This document shows, piece by piece, positions 1-9,109 of a stretch of 64,000 bases of DNA. The stretch spans positions 248,001-312,000 of the forward strand of contig NZ_JALQDG010000021.1 of NCBI RefSeq assembly GCF_023631325.1, in the 5' to 3' direction. This stretch comes from Caballeronia sp. INDeC2 (lineage in GTDB: Bacteria; Pseudomonadota; Gammaproteobacteria; Burkholderiales; Burkholderiaceae). Both the position numbers and the translations under genes were made by a program. How positions within the stretch are numbered: the first letter of the stretch is position 1; each line of letters opens with the position of its first letter. Under the pieces are notes generated by a model. It was given only the letters and a program-made list of their open reading frames with translations. It had not been told where the DNA came from and ran no database searches.

Positions 1-8
1 GCCCGAAG

Positions 9-737
9 TCACATCAACCCGCAAACAATCGCCGCGATCAGCGACGCCGCCACGATCACCACGCCCGCCGTGCGTTTCTTGTTCAGCTCGGTCCACAGCA
101 GCACGCCGGTCAGCGACAACAGAATAATGCTGCCCGCGAACGTATCGATGAGCAGCACCCAGCCCACGCTCAGGCCCACGCCTTTGTGCAGGTTCGTCAT
201 CATCGCGAGGAAGGTGTTTTCGGTGCGCTTCACCGACACGAAGTTGTTGCCCACCCAGTACTCGGCCATCACGCTGCCGCCCGGCGACGCCACCATCACC
301 GACCACTGCTCCGGCTGCATCGTGCTCTTGTCGCCCCAGCCGACCGGATGCGCCGGCTCGCGGCGCGCGCGCCCGAGGTTGCCGTCGATCTTCAATTCCT
401 TCTTCAGCCACACGCCCATGTCGCGCGGCGTCTTGAAGCCAGCGGCTGGAAGCGGCATCTGCATCTGCGAAACCTGCGGCTCGCCGGTAGGAATGCGCAG
501 CGGCGGTGCGCGGTGATTCAGCAGAAAACCCGTCACGCCGAACAGCAGGCCGAGCAGCGCGCCCCACAAGCCAATCCAGCCGTGCACCTTGCGCAGCCAC
601 TTCAAAAAAGTCGAGCGGCGCGAGCGGTTCTTGCGCACGAACTGCTCGGCATCGTCGATGAGGCGCCCATGCGGACGATAGTGCGTCGGGCCGCTCGTCG
701 CGGGCGGCTGCGGATTGAGGGTGTCAGGCGCGTTCAC
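9..737 (-). CDS. PepSY-associated TM helix protein
   Basis: A 242-aa inner-membrane protein of the PepSY-associated family. A hydrophobic helix lies at about residues 50-72, after the basic stretch KWLRKVHGWIG, a second at about 190-217, and a third covers the C-terminus from about 223. The middle part is periplasmic. Family members usually accompany TonB-dependent siderophore receptors and ferric reductases and help with iron or siderophore handling. A Fur-box-like sequence about 90 bp upstream of the start supports iron repression. The stop lies just inside the left edge, so downstream operon partners, perhaps a receptor, cannot be seen. The exact biochemical role is unknown. Confidence 0.8.
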   Translation of the reverse strand: MNAPDTLNPQPPATSGPTHYRPHGRLIDDAEQFVRKNRSRRSTFLKWLRKVHGWIGLWGALLGLLFGVTGFLLNHRAPPLRIPTGEPQVSQMQMPLPAAGFKTPRDMGVWLKKELKIDGNLGRARREPAHPVGWGDKSTMQPEQWSVMVASPGGSVMAEYWVGNNFVSVKRTENTFLAMMTNLHKGVGLSVGWVLLIDTFAGSIILLSLTGVLLWTELNKKRTAGVVIVAASLIAAIVCGLM

Positions 738-827
738 GCGTCTCTCCAGATCGGGCGTTGGCAGGCAAAGCCGCGCCCCGATCGGCTATTCGCGAACAAA
801 CGCGCGGCGATCGACTACAGGCGGGCA

Positions 828-846
828 AATGAGAATTGTTATCATT
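828..846. promoter_or_regulatory. Fur-box-like operator
   Basis: The 19 bases aatgagaattgttatcatt read in reverse complement as aatgataacaattctcatt, which keeps the AATGATAA half of the classical Fur consensus and much of the other half. It lies upstream of the PepSY protein gene on the minus strand, where a promoter would be expected. Recognition is by eye only. Confidence 0.6.
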
Positions 847-912
847 ACATGCGCAAAAGCGCTTTTCAATGCTTTGCGATTGCCTGACAGGGCGCGAATG
901 TCACAAAAAATT

Positions 913-1944
913 TCAGACGGGCCAGAGCGGGCCTTCCTGCATCGCGCCGACTTGCTCGCGCAATTCGAGGATGCGGTCTTCCCAATAGCGCTGCGTGTTG
1001 AACCACGGAAAGGCGGCGGGAAACGCCGGATCGTTCCAGCGGCGCGCGAGCCACGCCGAGTAGTGGATCAGCCGGAGCGTGCGCAAGGCTTCGATCAGAT
1101 GCAGTTCGCGCGGATCGAACTCGCAGAAATCTTCGTATCCGGCTAGCAGTTCGGTGAGCGCGCGCGATGCGTCCGCCCGTCCGGCGGGCAGCAGCAGCCA
1201 TAGATCCTGGATTGCCGGAGCCATGCGGCTGTCGTCGAAATCGACGAAATGCGGGCCCGCGTCGGTCCAGAGCACGTTGCTCGGATGACAGTCGCCGTGC
1301 ACACGCAGACGCCGCACGTCGCCCGCGCGGTCGAAGCATTGCGCGACGCCTTCGAGCGCCATCGACATGACGGTTTCCCAGGCTTCGCACACATCGGCGG
1401 GAATGAAGCCGTGCGTCAGCAGAAAGTCGCGCGGCTCGAAACCGAATGTCTCGGTATCGAGCGTCGGCCGCTCGCGATAAGGCTCGATCGCGCCCACCGC
1501 GTGAATGCGCCCGATGAAGCGCCCGAGCCATTCGAGGGTATCGCTGCGGTCGAGATCGGGCGCGCGTCCGCCACGCCGCTCGAAGACTGAAAAGCGAAAC
1601 CCGTCGAATTCGTGCAGCGTCGCGCCTTCGAGCACGCGCGCCGGAACCGCTGGAATCTCGCGCTCGACGAGACTGGCGACAAACGCATGTTCTTCGAGAA
1701 TCGCCGTGTTCGACCAACGTTTCGGACGATAAAACTTCGCGACGACCGGCGCGCCGTCTTCGACGCCCACCTGATACACGCGGTTTTCGTAACTGTTGAG
1801 CGGCAGCAGGCGGCCGTCGGTGCGTGCGCCCACGGGAAGCAGCACGCTGTCGAGCGCATCGAGCACGCACTCGGGCGTGAGGCCGGCGAAGGGCGGCGCG
1901 TCGTCGGCAGGCGCGCCGGGGGAATCGGGATCGATTGAGTTCAT
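913..1944 (-). CDS. srkA: Stress response serine/threonine kinase SrkA (YihE)
   Basis: A 343-aa choline/aminoglycoside-kinase-fold protein of the SrkA/YihE family, a cytosolic Ser/Thr kinase that protects stressed cells in E. coli. The ATP-binding N-lobe has NSYENRVYQVG and VVAKFYRPKRW. The catalytic loop HGDCHPSNVLW and metal-binding FVDFDDSRMAPAIQDLW are intact. The frame stays open to 2040, but the ATG at 1944 gives the usual family length and begins MNSIDPDSPG, so the upstream extension is probably not translated. It is monocistronic, with a small gene of unknown function behind its start. Confidence 0.88.
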   Translation of the reverse strand: MNSIDPDSPGAPADDAPPFAGLTPECVLDALDSVLLPVGARTDGRLLPLNSYENRVYQVGVEDGAPVVAKFYRPKRWSNTAILEEHAFVASLVEREIPAVPARVLEGATLHEFDGFRFSVFERRGGRAPDLDRSDTLEWLGRFIGRIHAVGAIEPYRERPTLDTETFGFEPRDFLLTHGFIPADVCEAWETVMSMALEGVAQCFDRAGDVRRLRVHGDCHPSNVLWTDAGPHFVDFDDSRMAPAIQDLWLLLPAGRADASRALTELLAGYEDFCEFDPRELHLIEALRTLRLIHYSAWLARRWNDPAFPAAFPWFNTQRYWEDRILELREQVGAMQEGPLWPV

Positions 1945-2005
1945 CCCGGCATTGTGCCGCGCCTTCGCGCGGGCGGCATCATGACATCGATGCGTGGGGC
2001 ACCGT

Positions 2006-2218
2006 TCAATGAACGACCGTGTTCGACGGGCGCACGACATCGCCCGTATCGATCAGGTCTTCGAGAAAGAACGGCTCCGTATTGAGCAGTTTGGTCACGC
2101 CGGGCTCGCCCGCGTACCAGGCGACCATCGCCATGTCGCCGAGAATGCGCATCACGATGCCGCGCGCGCCCTGAGGCACGGCAATATGCACGGAGCGGAC
2201 AATCGAACCGATTTGCAT
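2006..2218 (-). CDS. Small conserved protein of unknown function
   Basis: A 70-aa protein starting MQIGSIVRSVHIAVPQG. I chose this ATG because GGGGA lies about eight bases before it; an upstream ATG at 2236 would add six residues. It has no signal peptide or membrane segment. The sequence includes RGIVMRILGDMAMVAWYAGE and ends with a KLLNTEPFFLEDLIDTGDVV-type segment. Its compositional regularity and lack of frame damage suggest a real gene, similar to short hypothetical proteins I associate with Burkholderia genomes. I do not know its function. Confidence 0.6.
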   Translation of the reverse strand: MQIGSIVRSVHIAVPQGARGIVMRILGDMAMVAWYAGEPGVTKLLNTEPFFLEDLIDTGDVVRPSNTVVH

Positions 2219-2486
2219 GATGAATCCCCGTTTCAACGCCGGCTGAGGATGGAACGCCGGTCATATATTTCACCAAGCACAGGCTTTTCACGGCTCGTGC
2301 ACCAGACAATCGCCGCGTCTTTGTTGCGGGAAGCGCGACATGCGCGGCTTTCATGAACGATTGTGCTCTTACTTTAGCGCATCGCGGCGCGTCGGCGCGA
2401 CGCCATTCGCCTCGTTATGTTGCCGATCGCAGACGACTCGCAGTAATTACTGGTGATCGTCGCCAATGCGTGTGTGTCGTATCAGG

Positions 2487-2523
2487 AAAAACCCTTAGGA
2501 TCAGCGTATCGTTTAGGGTTTTT
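2487..2523. repeat. Inverted repeat upstream of an MFS transporter gene
   Basis: aaaaaccct (2487-2495) and agggttttt (2515-2523) form a perfect 9-bp inverted repeat just before the transporter gene at 2541. A related ctaagggtttt occurs after that gene near 3834. It could be an operator or an attenuating hairpin. The rest of the gene-free stretch 2219-2540 shows nothing else I can name. Confidence 0.4.
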
Positions 2524-2540
2524 CAGCGGAGACTTCATTC

Positions 2541-3803
2541 GTGAACGCTTCACCGGCGCCGCAGCGCCCGAATGCCGACGCTAACGCAAACCAGGCCTCC
2601 GACGCAGCGTCCTATCTCGAACGCGGATCGCGCGCATACTGGCGAGCGTCGCTCGCGCTGCTGTTCGCCGGGTACGCGACGTTCTCGCTGCTGTACTGTG
2701 TGCAGCCGCTGCTTCCCGAGTTCACGAAGGCGTTCGGCGTCAGTCCGGCGGTGAGCGCACTCACAGTGTCGGTGAGCACTGCGGCGCTAGCGATCGCGAT
2801 CTTCATCGCGGGATTCGTCTCGGAAAGCTGGAGCCGCCACCGATTGATGACGCTTTCGCTGCTTGCGTCGTCGGTGCTGACCGTCGCCGCCGCCGTGCTG
2901 CCCGATTGGCACGCGCTGCTCGTCGTGCGCGCGCTCGAAGGTTTCGCGCTCGGCGGCGTGCCCGCCGTCGCGATGGCGTATCTTGCGGAGGAAGTGCACC
3001 CGGAAGGCCTAGGGCTCGCGATGGGCCTGTATGTCGGCGGGACGGCCATCGGCGGGATGGCCGGGCGCGTCATCAGCGGCATCCTCGCGGATCTGTTCGG
3101 CTGGCGCGTCGCGATCGGCGGTATCGGGCTGCTTGGGTTGCTCGCCACGCTCGCGTTTCGCTCGCTCTTGCCGCCGTCGCGACGGTTCGAGCCTCGGCGC
3201 GGCGTCGGGTTTGCGCATCATCGGCGCTCGCTTGCCGGCCATCTGCGGCATGGCGGTTTGCCGTTTCTGTTTCTCATCGGCTTCGTGCTGATGGGCAGCT
3301 TCGTCACGCTCTACAACTACGTCGGCTACCGGCTGCTCGGCGCGCCGTTCCAACTGAATCAGACGCAGATCGGCGCGATCTTCACCGTGTATCTGACGGG
3401 CGTCGTTGCGTCGCCGTGGTCCGGCAAGATGGCCGATGTCTTCGGACGCGGCCGCGTGCTGATCGCGAGTCTCCTCTTGATGATGCTCGGCATTGCGCTG
3501 ACTTTGTCGAACGCGTTGCCGGTGATCATCGGCGGGATCTCGTGCCTGACGTTCGGTTTCTTCGCCGGGCACGCGGTCGCGAGCGGCTGGGTCGGGCGGC
3601 TCGCCGCGCAGGCAAAAGGACAGGCGGCGGCGCTTTATCTGCTCGCGTATTACATCGGATCGAGCTTGATCGGATCGTATGGCGGCCACTTCTGGACCGC
3701 GTTCGGATGGGCGGGCGTCGCCGGGCTGATCGCCGCATTGCTGCTCGTCGGACTGGCGGGCGCGGCTTATCTGAACCGGCGCGAGCGCGCGACGGTCGCA
3801 TGA
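2541..3803 (+). CDS. MFS transporter (YnfM-like)
   Basis: A 420-aa major facilitator with about 12 membrane helices. After a hydrophilic N-terminus of about 35 residues the first helix runs through LLFAGYATFSLLYCVQPLLP. The loop SESWSRHRLM sits after helix 2, and SGKMADVFGRGRVLIAS is the matching loop between helices 8 and 9. YnfM-type members are proton-driven exporters of small molecules. The GTG start follows GGAGA by about nine bases. The gene appears monocistronic, with an inverted repeat immediately upstream that may regulate it. The substrate cannot be told from sequence. Confidence 0.82.
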   Translation: MNASPAPQRPNADANANQASDAASYLERGSRAYWRASLALLFAGYATFSLLYCVQPLLPEFTKAFGVSPAVSALTVSVSTAALAIAIFIAGFVSESWSRHRLMTLSLLASSVLTVAAAVLPDWHALLVVRALEGFALGGVPAVAMAYLAEEVHPEGLGLAMGLYVGGTAIGGMAGRVISGILADLFGWRVAIGGIGLLGLLATLAFRSLLPPSRRFEPRRGVGFAHHRRSLAGHLRHGGLPFLFLIGFVLMGSFVTLYNYVGYRLLGAPFQLNQTQIGAIFTVYLTGVVASPWSGKMADVFGRGRVLIASLLLMMLGIALTLSNALPVIIGGISCLTFGFFAGHAVASGWVGRLAAQAKGQAAALYLLAYYIGSSLIGSYGGHFWTAFGWAGVAGLIAALLLVGLAGAAYLNRRERATVA

Positions 3804-4020
3804 AATTCGAAAGCCGGTTGAAATGAAACGAGACTAAGGGTTTTCCGCGTCCGCTTAAAAATGGGCGACCGCAAATCCTTGTTGCGCAAGGCTTTCACAA
3901 ATCGCTGCGGTCTCCCATCGCACGAAGATCGGCCGACGCCTTCCACGGAGCGGCCTATACTCGAATCGTCGATGCAGCTTTTCAACGCGCGACGATCAGC
4001 AAGACGAAGGGAGACGCACT

Positions 4021-4203
4021 ATGACGTACTTCACGATCGGCGACTTCATCCTGATCATCCCGATGGCGCTGGCTGGCGCGCTGTTCCTCGGGGCCATTCC
4101 CTGCGCGACGCATTTCAAGAACAACGCGCTGCGTGTCTTCGGCGCGCTGCTCGGCGTGCTCGCCGCCTTTCTGCTCGTCGAAGGCTTGCCGGCGCTGATT
4201 TAG
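4021..4203 (+). CDS. Small inner-membrane protein of unknown function
   Basis: A 60-aa protein with two predicted membrane helices, about residues 8-28 and 38-56, joined by a short basic loop with THFKNNALRVFG. The ATG at 4021 follows the ribosome-binding-like agggag at 4009-4014. A strong hairpin overlaps the stop codon, giving a compact one-gene unit. No domain is recognised and I offer no function; the reading frame and terminator make it a credible gene. Confidence 0.6.
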   Translation: MTYFTIGDFILIIPMALAGALFLGAIPCATHFKNNALRVFGALLGVLAAFLLVEGLPALI

Positions 4204-4230
4204 CGAGCGCCCCTCGGGGGCGCGCTCGCT
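4202..4230 (+). terminator. Hairpin terminator
   Basis: agcgagcgcccc and ggggcgcgctcgct form a G+C-rich stem with a short loop at the end of the small membrane protein gene. An A/T-rich stretch containing aaaagc and ctttt follows. It may also serve the convergent hydrolase gene. Confidence 0.6.
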
Positions 4231-4245
4231 AAAAGCAGGCTGCTT

Positions 4246-4950
4246 TTACAGATACTCGCCGAGGAAGGTCAGCGTGCGTCCGTGCGCGAGCGCGGATGCC
4301 TTCGCGTTATACGACGCGCGGTCGCCGCAGTTGAAACCATGATCGGCCTGCGAGTAGACGTACAGCGCCGAATCCTGGCGGCCCGCGAACTTCTGGCGCA
4401 CCGCGTCCACAGCATCGGGCGGAATGTGCGCGTCGAGTTCGCCGTAATGGAATTGCATCGGAACCTTCACCTGATCGGCCTTATCGAGCGCGTTCTGAAT
4501 GCCGCCGCCGTAGTAGGCCACCGCCACATCCACCGAACCCTGCGCCGCCGCGAGATATGCGAGCCGGCCGCCGAAGCAATAGCCGATTGCCGCGATCTTG
4601 CCCGTCACTTCGGGCAGCGCGCGCAGCGCGTTCGCGGCTGCGCCGACATCGGCGACGGCGGCATCGAGCTGGGTCTTTTGCAGCAGTTCCATCGCCTTTT
4701 CGCGATCCGCGCCTTCGTAGCCCAGCTCGACGCGCGGCTGCGTGCGCCAGAAGACATCGGGCGCGAGCGCGACATAGCCATCGGCGGCGTACTGATCGGC
4801 GACGCTGCGAATGTGGGCATTCACGCCGAAGATCTCCTGCAGGATGATCACGGCAGGTCCGGTGCCGGTCTTGGGTAACGCGAGATAGCCCTGGAAGCTC
4901 TCGCCATCGGCGGGAATGTCGATCCAGCGGGAAGTTACGGATACGGTCAC
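4246..4950 (-). CDS. Dienelactone hydrolase family protein
   Basis: A 234-aa alpha/beta hydrolase of the dienelactone hydrolase (carboxymethylenebutenolidase) family. The nucleophile elbow is GYCFGG, with the cysteine nucleophile typical of the family. The catalytic Asp is probably in YGELDAHIP and the His in QADHGFNCGDR. It would open dienelactones or related lactones in the cytosol. No aromatic-degradation genes surround it, so the physiological substrate is open. It appears as a single gene transcribed away from the livK-type gene. Confidence 0.88.
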   Translation of the reverse strand: MTVSVTSRWIDIPADGESFQGYLALPKTGTGPAVIILQEIFGVNAHIRSVADQYAADGYVALAPDVFWRTQPRVELGYEGADREKAMELLQKTQLDAAVADVGAAANALRALPEVTGKIAAIGYCFGGRLAYLAAAQGSVDVAVAYYGGGIQNALDKADQVKVPMQFHYGELDAHIPPDAVDAVRQKFAGRQDSALYVYSQADHGFNCGDRASYNAKASALAHGRTLTFLGEYL

Positions 4951-5492
4951 GTCGATACTCCTTGCGTATGTGAAATGGTCGGCCGGGTGAGTTTGCCAGC
5001 TTTCCCTTTCAGTCGCCCTGAACGCCGGCGCGCGGCTGGCATGCCGTTTGACGTGCGGACGGGTTTTAGAGCCTCCGATCTAAACGCAAGGTAAAAAGCA
5101 GCCTTAAAAGAACAGGCTAATGATGCCGGCGGGCGGGGATTATCGGCGGGTGCCCGTCAAACTTGAATGACGGCCAAACCTTCCGGCGCCGATAGCTCGG
5201 AAACCCGCATGTACTGGGCGTCTTCGCGCGACACCACCACAAACGGCGGCGCATCACAACTGGCCGTTAATCGGTAGTGACACCAGTATCTTAAAAAACT
5301 TCCCTAAATTAATTTGACAACCCTACACTTGCGCGCAGTGCGGATGGCGGCTGCCACGAACGGCCTGCCGGAAGGACTTGCCAAGTGCATGACGATGCAT
5401 CCGGCGTGGTCGTCCACGGGACTGAGCGATCGTGATGAAAGACGGGGCACAGGGCGATTACGTTGTTTTTGGGACCGAAACTGGAGACTTAC
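4951..5492. other. Intergenic region without a recognised gene
   Basis: The 540 bases between the divergent hydrolase and LivK-type genes hold no convincing coding frame. The part from about 5260 to 5330 is A/T-richer and includes ttgacaaccc, possibly a -35 element, and a GGAG ribosome-binding site ends the region just before the ATG at 5493. No riboswitch motif was recognised. Confidence 0.5.
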
Positions 5493-6638
5493 ATGAACAC
5501 CAAGCTTCACAAACTGTTGCCGATCAGCGCCGCAGCCGTGCTGTTCGCTACGTTGGCAACGTCCGCAGCAGCCGACCAGGTCGTCAAGATCGGTCACGTC
5601 GCTCCGCTGACCGGCGGCATTGCTCACCTGGGCAAGGATAACGAAAACGGCGCGCGGCTCGCAGTCGAAGAGATCAACGCCAAGGGTCTGACGATCGGCG
5701 GCCAGAAGATCACGCTGGAACTCGACGCGCAGGACGACGCAGCCGACCCGCGCACCGCCACGCAGGTGGCGCAGAAGCTGGTCGATGACAAGGTCGTCGG
5801 CGTCGTCGGTCACTTGAACTCCGGTACGTCCATTCCGGCTTCGAAGATTTACAGCGACGCGGGCATCGTCCAGATCTCCCCGTCGGCGACGAACCCGACC
5901 TACACGCAGCAAGGCTTCAAGACGACGTATCGCGTGGTCGCGACCGATGCGCAGCAAGGCCCGGCGCTCGCCAACTACGCGGCGAAGAGCCTGAAGGTGA
6001 AGACGGTTGCCGTGGTCGACGATTCGACCGCTTACGGCCAGGGTCTCGCGAACGAATTCGAGAAGACCGCCAAGTCGCTCGGCCTCAAGGTGATCTCGCA
6101 CGACGCGACCAACGACAAGGCTGTCGACTTCCGCGCCATTCTGACCAAGATCAAGGGCGAAAACCCCGACGCCGTGATGTACGGCGGCATGGACGCGACC
6201 GGCGGCCCGTTCGCCAAGCAAGCCAAGCAGCTCGGCCTGCGCGCGAAGGTTCTCGCGGGCGACGGCGTCTGTACCGAAAAGCTGTCGGATCTGGCCGGCG
6301 ACGCGACCGACAACGTCGTGTGCTCGGAAGCGGGCATGGCGCTCGAGAAGATGGACGGCGGCAAGCAGTTCGCGGACAAGTTCCAGAAGCGCTTCGGCCA
6401 GCCGATCCAGATCTACGCGCCGTTCACGTATGACGCGGTGTACATCATCGTCGACGCGATGAAGCGCGCCAACTCGACCGATCCGGCCAAGATCGTCGCC
6501 GCGATGCCGAACACGGACTACAAGGGCGTGATCGGCCAGACGACCTTCGATTCGAAGGGCGATCTGAAGCACGGCGTGATCTCGCTGTACAACTACAAGG
6601 GCGGCAAGAAGACGCTGCTCGACGTCGTAAAGATGTAA
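5493..6638 (+). CDS. Branched-chain amino acid ABC transporter substrate-binding protein (LivK/LivJ type)
   Basis: A 381-aa periplasmic binding protein. The signal peptide (MNTKLHKLLP, then a hydrophobic stretch ending ATSAAA) is probably cut before DQVVKIGH. The mature protein has the class I fold of Leu/Ile/Val receptors, with IGHVAPLTGGIAHLGKDNENG near the N-terminus and GHLNSGTSIPAS and ISPSATNPTYT around the ligand pocket. The ATG at 5493 is chosen for the GGAG upstream and the complete signal peptide. No permease or ATPase genes adjoin it, so it works with a transporter encoded elsewhere. A bidirectional terminator follows. Confidence 0.92.
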   Translation: MNTKLHKLLPISAAAVLFATLATSAAADQVVKIGHVAPLTGGIAHLGKDNENGARLAVEEINAKGLTIGGQKITLELDAQDDAADPRTATQVAQKLVDDKVVGVVGHLNSGTSIPASKIYSDAGIVQISPSATNPTYTQQGFKTTYRVVATDAQQGPALANYAAKSLKVKTVAVVDDSTAYGQGLANEFEKTAKSLGLKVISHDATNDKAVDFRAILTKIKGENPDAVMYGGMDATGGPFAKQAKQLGLRAKVLAGDGVCTEKLSDLAGDATDNVVCSEAGMALEKMDGGKQFADKFQKRFGQPIQIYAPFTYDAVYIIVDAMKRANSTDPAKIVAAMPNTDYKGVIGQTTFDSKGDLKHGVISLYNYKGGKKTLLDVVKM

Positions 6639-6662
6639 GCGACGCGGGACTTCGGTCTCGAA

Positions 6663-6693
6663 AAGCGCGCGGAGCCGAAAGGCCCGCGCGCTT
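6663..6693. terminator. Bidirectional terminator
   Basis: A 10-bp perfect stem, aagcgcgcgg with ccgcgcgctt, sits between the convergent livK-type and MFS genes and is followed by tatatttt on the plus strand. Confidence 0.7.
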
Positions 6694-7916
6694 TATATTT
6701 TCCAGCGCTTCAGAATGCGCGGCCCGATCACCGTGATGATCAGGCAGCACGCCGCCACGACGCACAGGCCGATTGGCAGCGTGCTGATCTGCGCGACGCC
6801 GCCGATCAGCACCGGCCCGAGCAGCAGGCCGAAGTACGCGAGGCCCGCGACCTGTGCAAGTCCTTCCGCCGCCGTCACGCCTTCGACGCGCGCCGCCGCC
6901 GCGAACAGCACCGGCATCATGTTCGCGAGACCGAGGCCCATCAGCGTGAAGCCGGTCATCGTGACGATGGTGTTCGGCAACAAGAGCGCCATCGCCATGC
7001 CGATGAATGCGAGACCCGCGCTGCCGAAGATCAGTTGCGGCGCGCCGAAACGCGCGCGCACGGCGTCGCCGCCGAATCGTCCGGCCGCCATGCCGCCGGA
7101 GAACGCCGCGTAGGCCGCGCTCGACACCGACGGCGTGGCCCCGACGATATCGCGCATATACACGGTGGCCCAGTCGTACATCGCGCCTTCCGCGATCAGC
7201 GCGATCAGCGCCAAACCGCCGAGTGCCCACAGCGCGCCCGAGCGCCAGCGATTCGACGACGACGCCTTCGCGTGCTCGTCGCGATGAGGGACGTGCGGCA
7301 GCACCGCGGGCATCGAAACGAGCAGGACGATGAGGCTCACGGCCGATGCCAGCGCGAGATGCGCGGCGGGTGCGAGCCCGTGCGCGAGGAGCGCGCCGCC
7401 CACCGCCGCGCCCGCCATCCCGCCGATGCTGAACATGCCGTGCAGCGAAGACATGATCGGACGCCCCAGCGCCTGCTCGACCGCGCTCGCTTCGGCGTTC
7501 ATTGCGACGTCGAGCGTCGCCATGCCGAAGCCGAAGATCGCAAGCACGATCAGCAGCAGCCAATACGAAGGTGTCACGAGGATCAGCGAGCCGCAGAGCA
7601 TCATCGTGATGCCGCCCGCCAGGCAGGCGGTGCGCGTGCCGGCGCGCGCGATCCACGATCCGGTCGTGAGCATCGCGAAGATCGAGCCGCCCGCGACGGC
7701 CAGCAGCGCGATCGAGAGCATGCCCGGGCTGAGCGCGAACTTGTCCCGCACGGTCGGCACGTGCACGCCCCACGACGCGTACATCATGCCCGCGATGAAG
7801 AATACGGCCATCGTCGCGTAGCGCGCGCGAACGCGCGTGGCACGCGGCAGGCTGCGATGCAGCGCGAGCGTCGGATTGGGATCGCAGGCGGCGGAGGCGG
7901 TAGTCGAGTCGGACAC
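6693..7916 (-). CDS. MFS transporter
   Basis: A 407-aa major facilitator with about 12 helices, starting MFIAGMMYASWGVHVP-like within YATMAVFFIAGMMYASWGVHVP and carrying the signature GRPIMSSLHGMFSIGGM between helices. The frame stays open upstream to 8135, but that part has no membrane segments and overlaps the divergent HugZ-like gene. I therefore prefer the GTG at 7916 (VSDSTTASAA). The arrangement resembles fucose-permease-like or efflux facilitators; the substrate is not deducible. It shares a short intergenic region with the divergent gene at 8071. Confidence 0.78.
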   Translation of the reverse strand: MSDSTTASAACDPNPTLALHRSLPRATRVRARYATMAVFFIAGMMYASWGVHVPTVRDKFALSPGMLSIALLAVAGGSIFAMLTTGSWIARAGTRTACLAGGITMMLCGSLILVTPSYWLLLIVLAIFGFGMATLDVAMNAEASAVEQALGRPIMSSLHGMFSIGGMAGAAVGGALLAHGLAPAAHLALASAVSLIVLLVSMPAVLPHVPHRDEHAKASSSNRWRSGALWALGGLALIALIAEGAMYDWATVYMRDIVGATPSVSSAAYAAFSGGMAAGRFGGDAVRARFGAPQLIFGSAGLAFIGMAMALLLPNTIVTMTGFTLMGLGLANMMPVLFAAAARVEGVTAAEGLAQVAGLAYFGLLLGPVLIGGVAQISTLPIGLCVVAACCLIITVIGPRILKRWKI

Positions 7917-8070
7917 GAGAGAAGCCGTTTTAAAGTTGCGTGAAACGGGAGGGCGACCGGAAATGATGCCATCGGACGCGAAGGCTTTCGATTCTATCGA
8001 ACGGCCAGGCGACACGCTCGGACACGCTGCATTACCATCGTCCGACGATCGACCAACGCACGAGACCCGG

Positions 8071-8751
8071 ATGAACATTCCGCCGCAAGCGCCGCTCCAT
8101 TTGCTGCATCGCGTGTCAGAAGGCACGCTCGCCACGCATTCGCGCGAGCCGCGCGGCTTTCCCTATCCGACAGCGCTGCCGTTCGCGCCCACCGCGCGCC
8201 ACGTGCCGATGCTTCTCATCAGCCATCTCGCCGAGCACACGCGCAATCTTCACGCCGATGCGCGCGCCGGTTTTCTGGTCGCGCATGCAGCGGACGGCGG
8301 CGTGCTCGACGGTCAGCGCCTGACGATGCTCGGCAGTTTCGCGCCTGCGCGGCCCGAGGAAAGCGACGAGCTTGCGCGGCGTTATTTGCGCTATCACCCG
8401 GACGCGGCGCGTTATCTGGAACTCGGCGATTTCTCTTTCTGGGTGATGTCGCTGGAACGCATGCGGTTTATCGGCGGATTCGGCGCGATGGGATGGCTCG
8501 CCGGCGGCGAACTCGATTCGCTGCCGCCGGTTTGCGCAGCGGAGCAATCGTCGCTTTGCGAATATTTTGATGCGTACGACGGTCGGCCAGAGAATCTTCG
8601 CTTATTGGGGGTAGACCGGTACGGTTGCGATTTGCTACTTAACGGCACGCGCAATCGTTTTACATTCGATTACCCCAAACTGACGAACGAAGATTTGAAG
8701 GCGGCGCTCATCGATTGCTTTGAGCGGCAAGGCAAGATTTCACAGCGATAA
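8071..8751 (+). CDS. HugZ-like pyridoxamine 5'-phosphate oxidase-fold protein
   Basis: A 226-aa split-barrel FMN-binding-fold protein. The N-terminal part, with ATHSREPRGFPYPTALPFAP, HVPMLLISHLAEHTRN and ARAGFLVA, matches the flavin/heme-binding domain of HugZ-like heme utilization proteins. The tail, about 150-226, matches the C-terminal DUF2470-type helical part (LLNGTRNRFTFDY). Members degrade heme or bind flavin. Upstream in-frame sequence exists, but the ATG at 8071 gives the family's usual N-terminus. No heme-uptake genes adjoin it, so a general flavoprotein role is equally possible. Confidence 0.75.
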   Translation: MNIPPQAPLHLLHRVSEGTLATHSREPRGFPYPTALPFAPTARHVPMLLISHLAEHTRNLHADARAGFLVAHAADGGVLDGQRLTMLGSFAPARPEESDELARRYLRYHPDAARYLELGDFSFWVMSLERMRFIGGFGAMGWLAGGELDSLPPVCAAEQSSLCEYFDAYDGRPENLRLLGVDRYGCDLLLNGTRNRFTFDYPKLTNEDLKAALIDCFERQGKISQR

Positions 8752-9109
8752 ATCCGAGTCGTTGCGGCCCGATTTCGCGTTGAGCGAACAGTTGGCTCAA
8801 TGAATCCGGGCAAGTTGTCACGCCATGAAACTTTCCGGCGGATTTTATTGCCGTTGTTTTCATCCGATGCCACCACGCCGCCAGCGGCTCAATGAATCAT
8901 GACTTTTTACATCGGATCAACAGCCGTTCGAAACTTCGGAATTTTCGGCAAATGTTACGAAGAAAGTTGCGAATCTTTTTATTAAGTGGCAATTCGCACA
9001 TGCCGCAATAATGAGAACTGTGTTAATCTGCGTGCCAGTCCGAGGCTATACTGATAACTGAAAGCGAGCGCATTGATTCGCAAGTCAGCAAACCACTTAG
9101 GGAATTGCC
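8752..9109. other. Intergenic region upstream of an H-NS-like gene
   Basis: The 358 bases contain no credible coding frame. The second half is clearly A/T-richer than its surroundings (for example from 8935 to 9010), as is common before H-NS family genes that autoregulate through curved DNA. No individual operator could be defined. Confidence 0.45.

Noticed and set aside
5304..6572. Long antisense open frame (422 codons) opposite the LivK-type gene
   Set aside because: It is the Arg/Val/Leu-rich mirror of a well-conserved gene in G+C-rich DNA, with no recognisable protein features.
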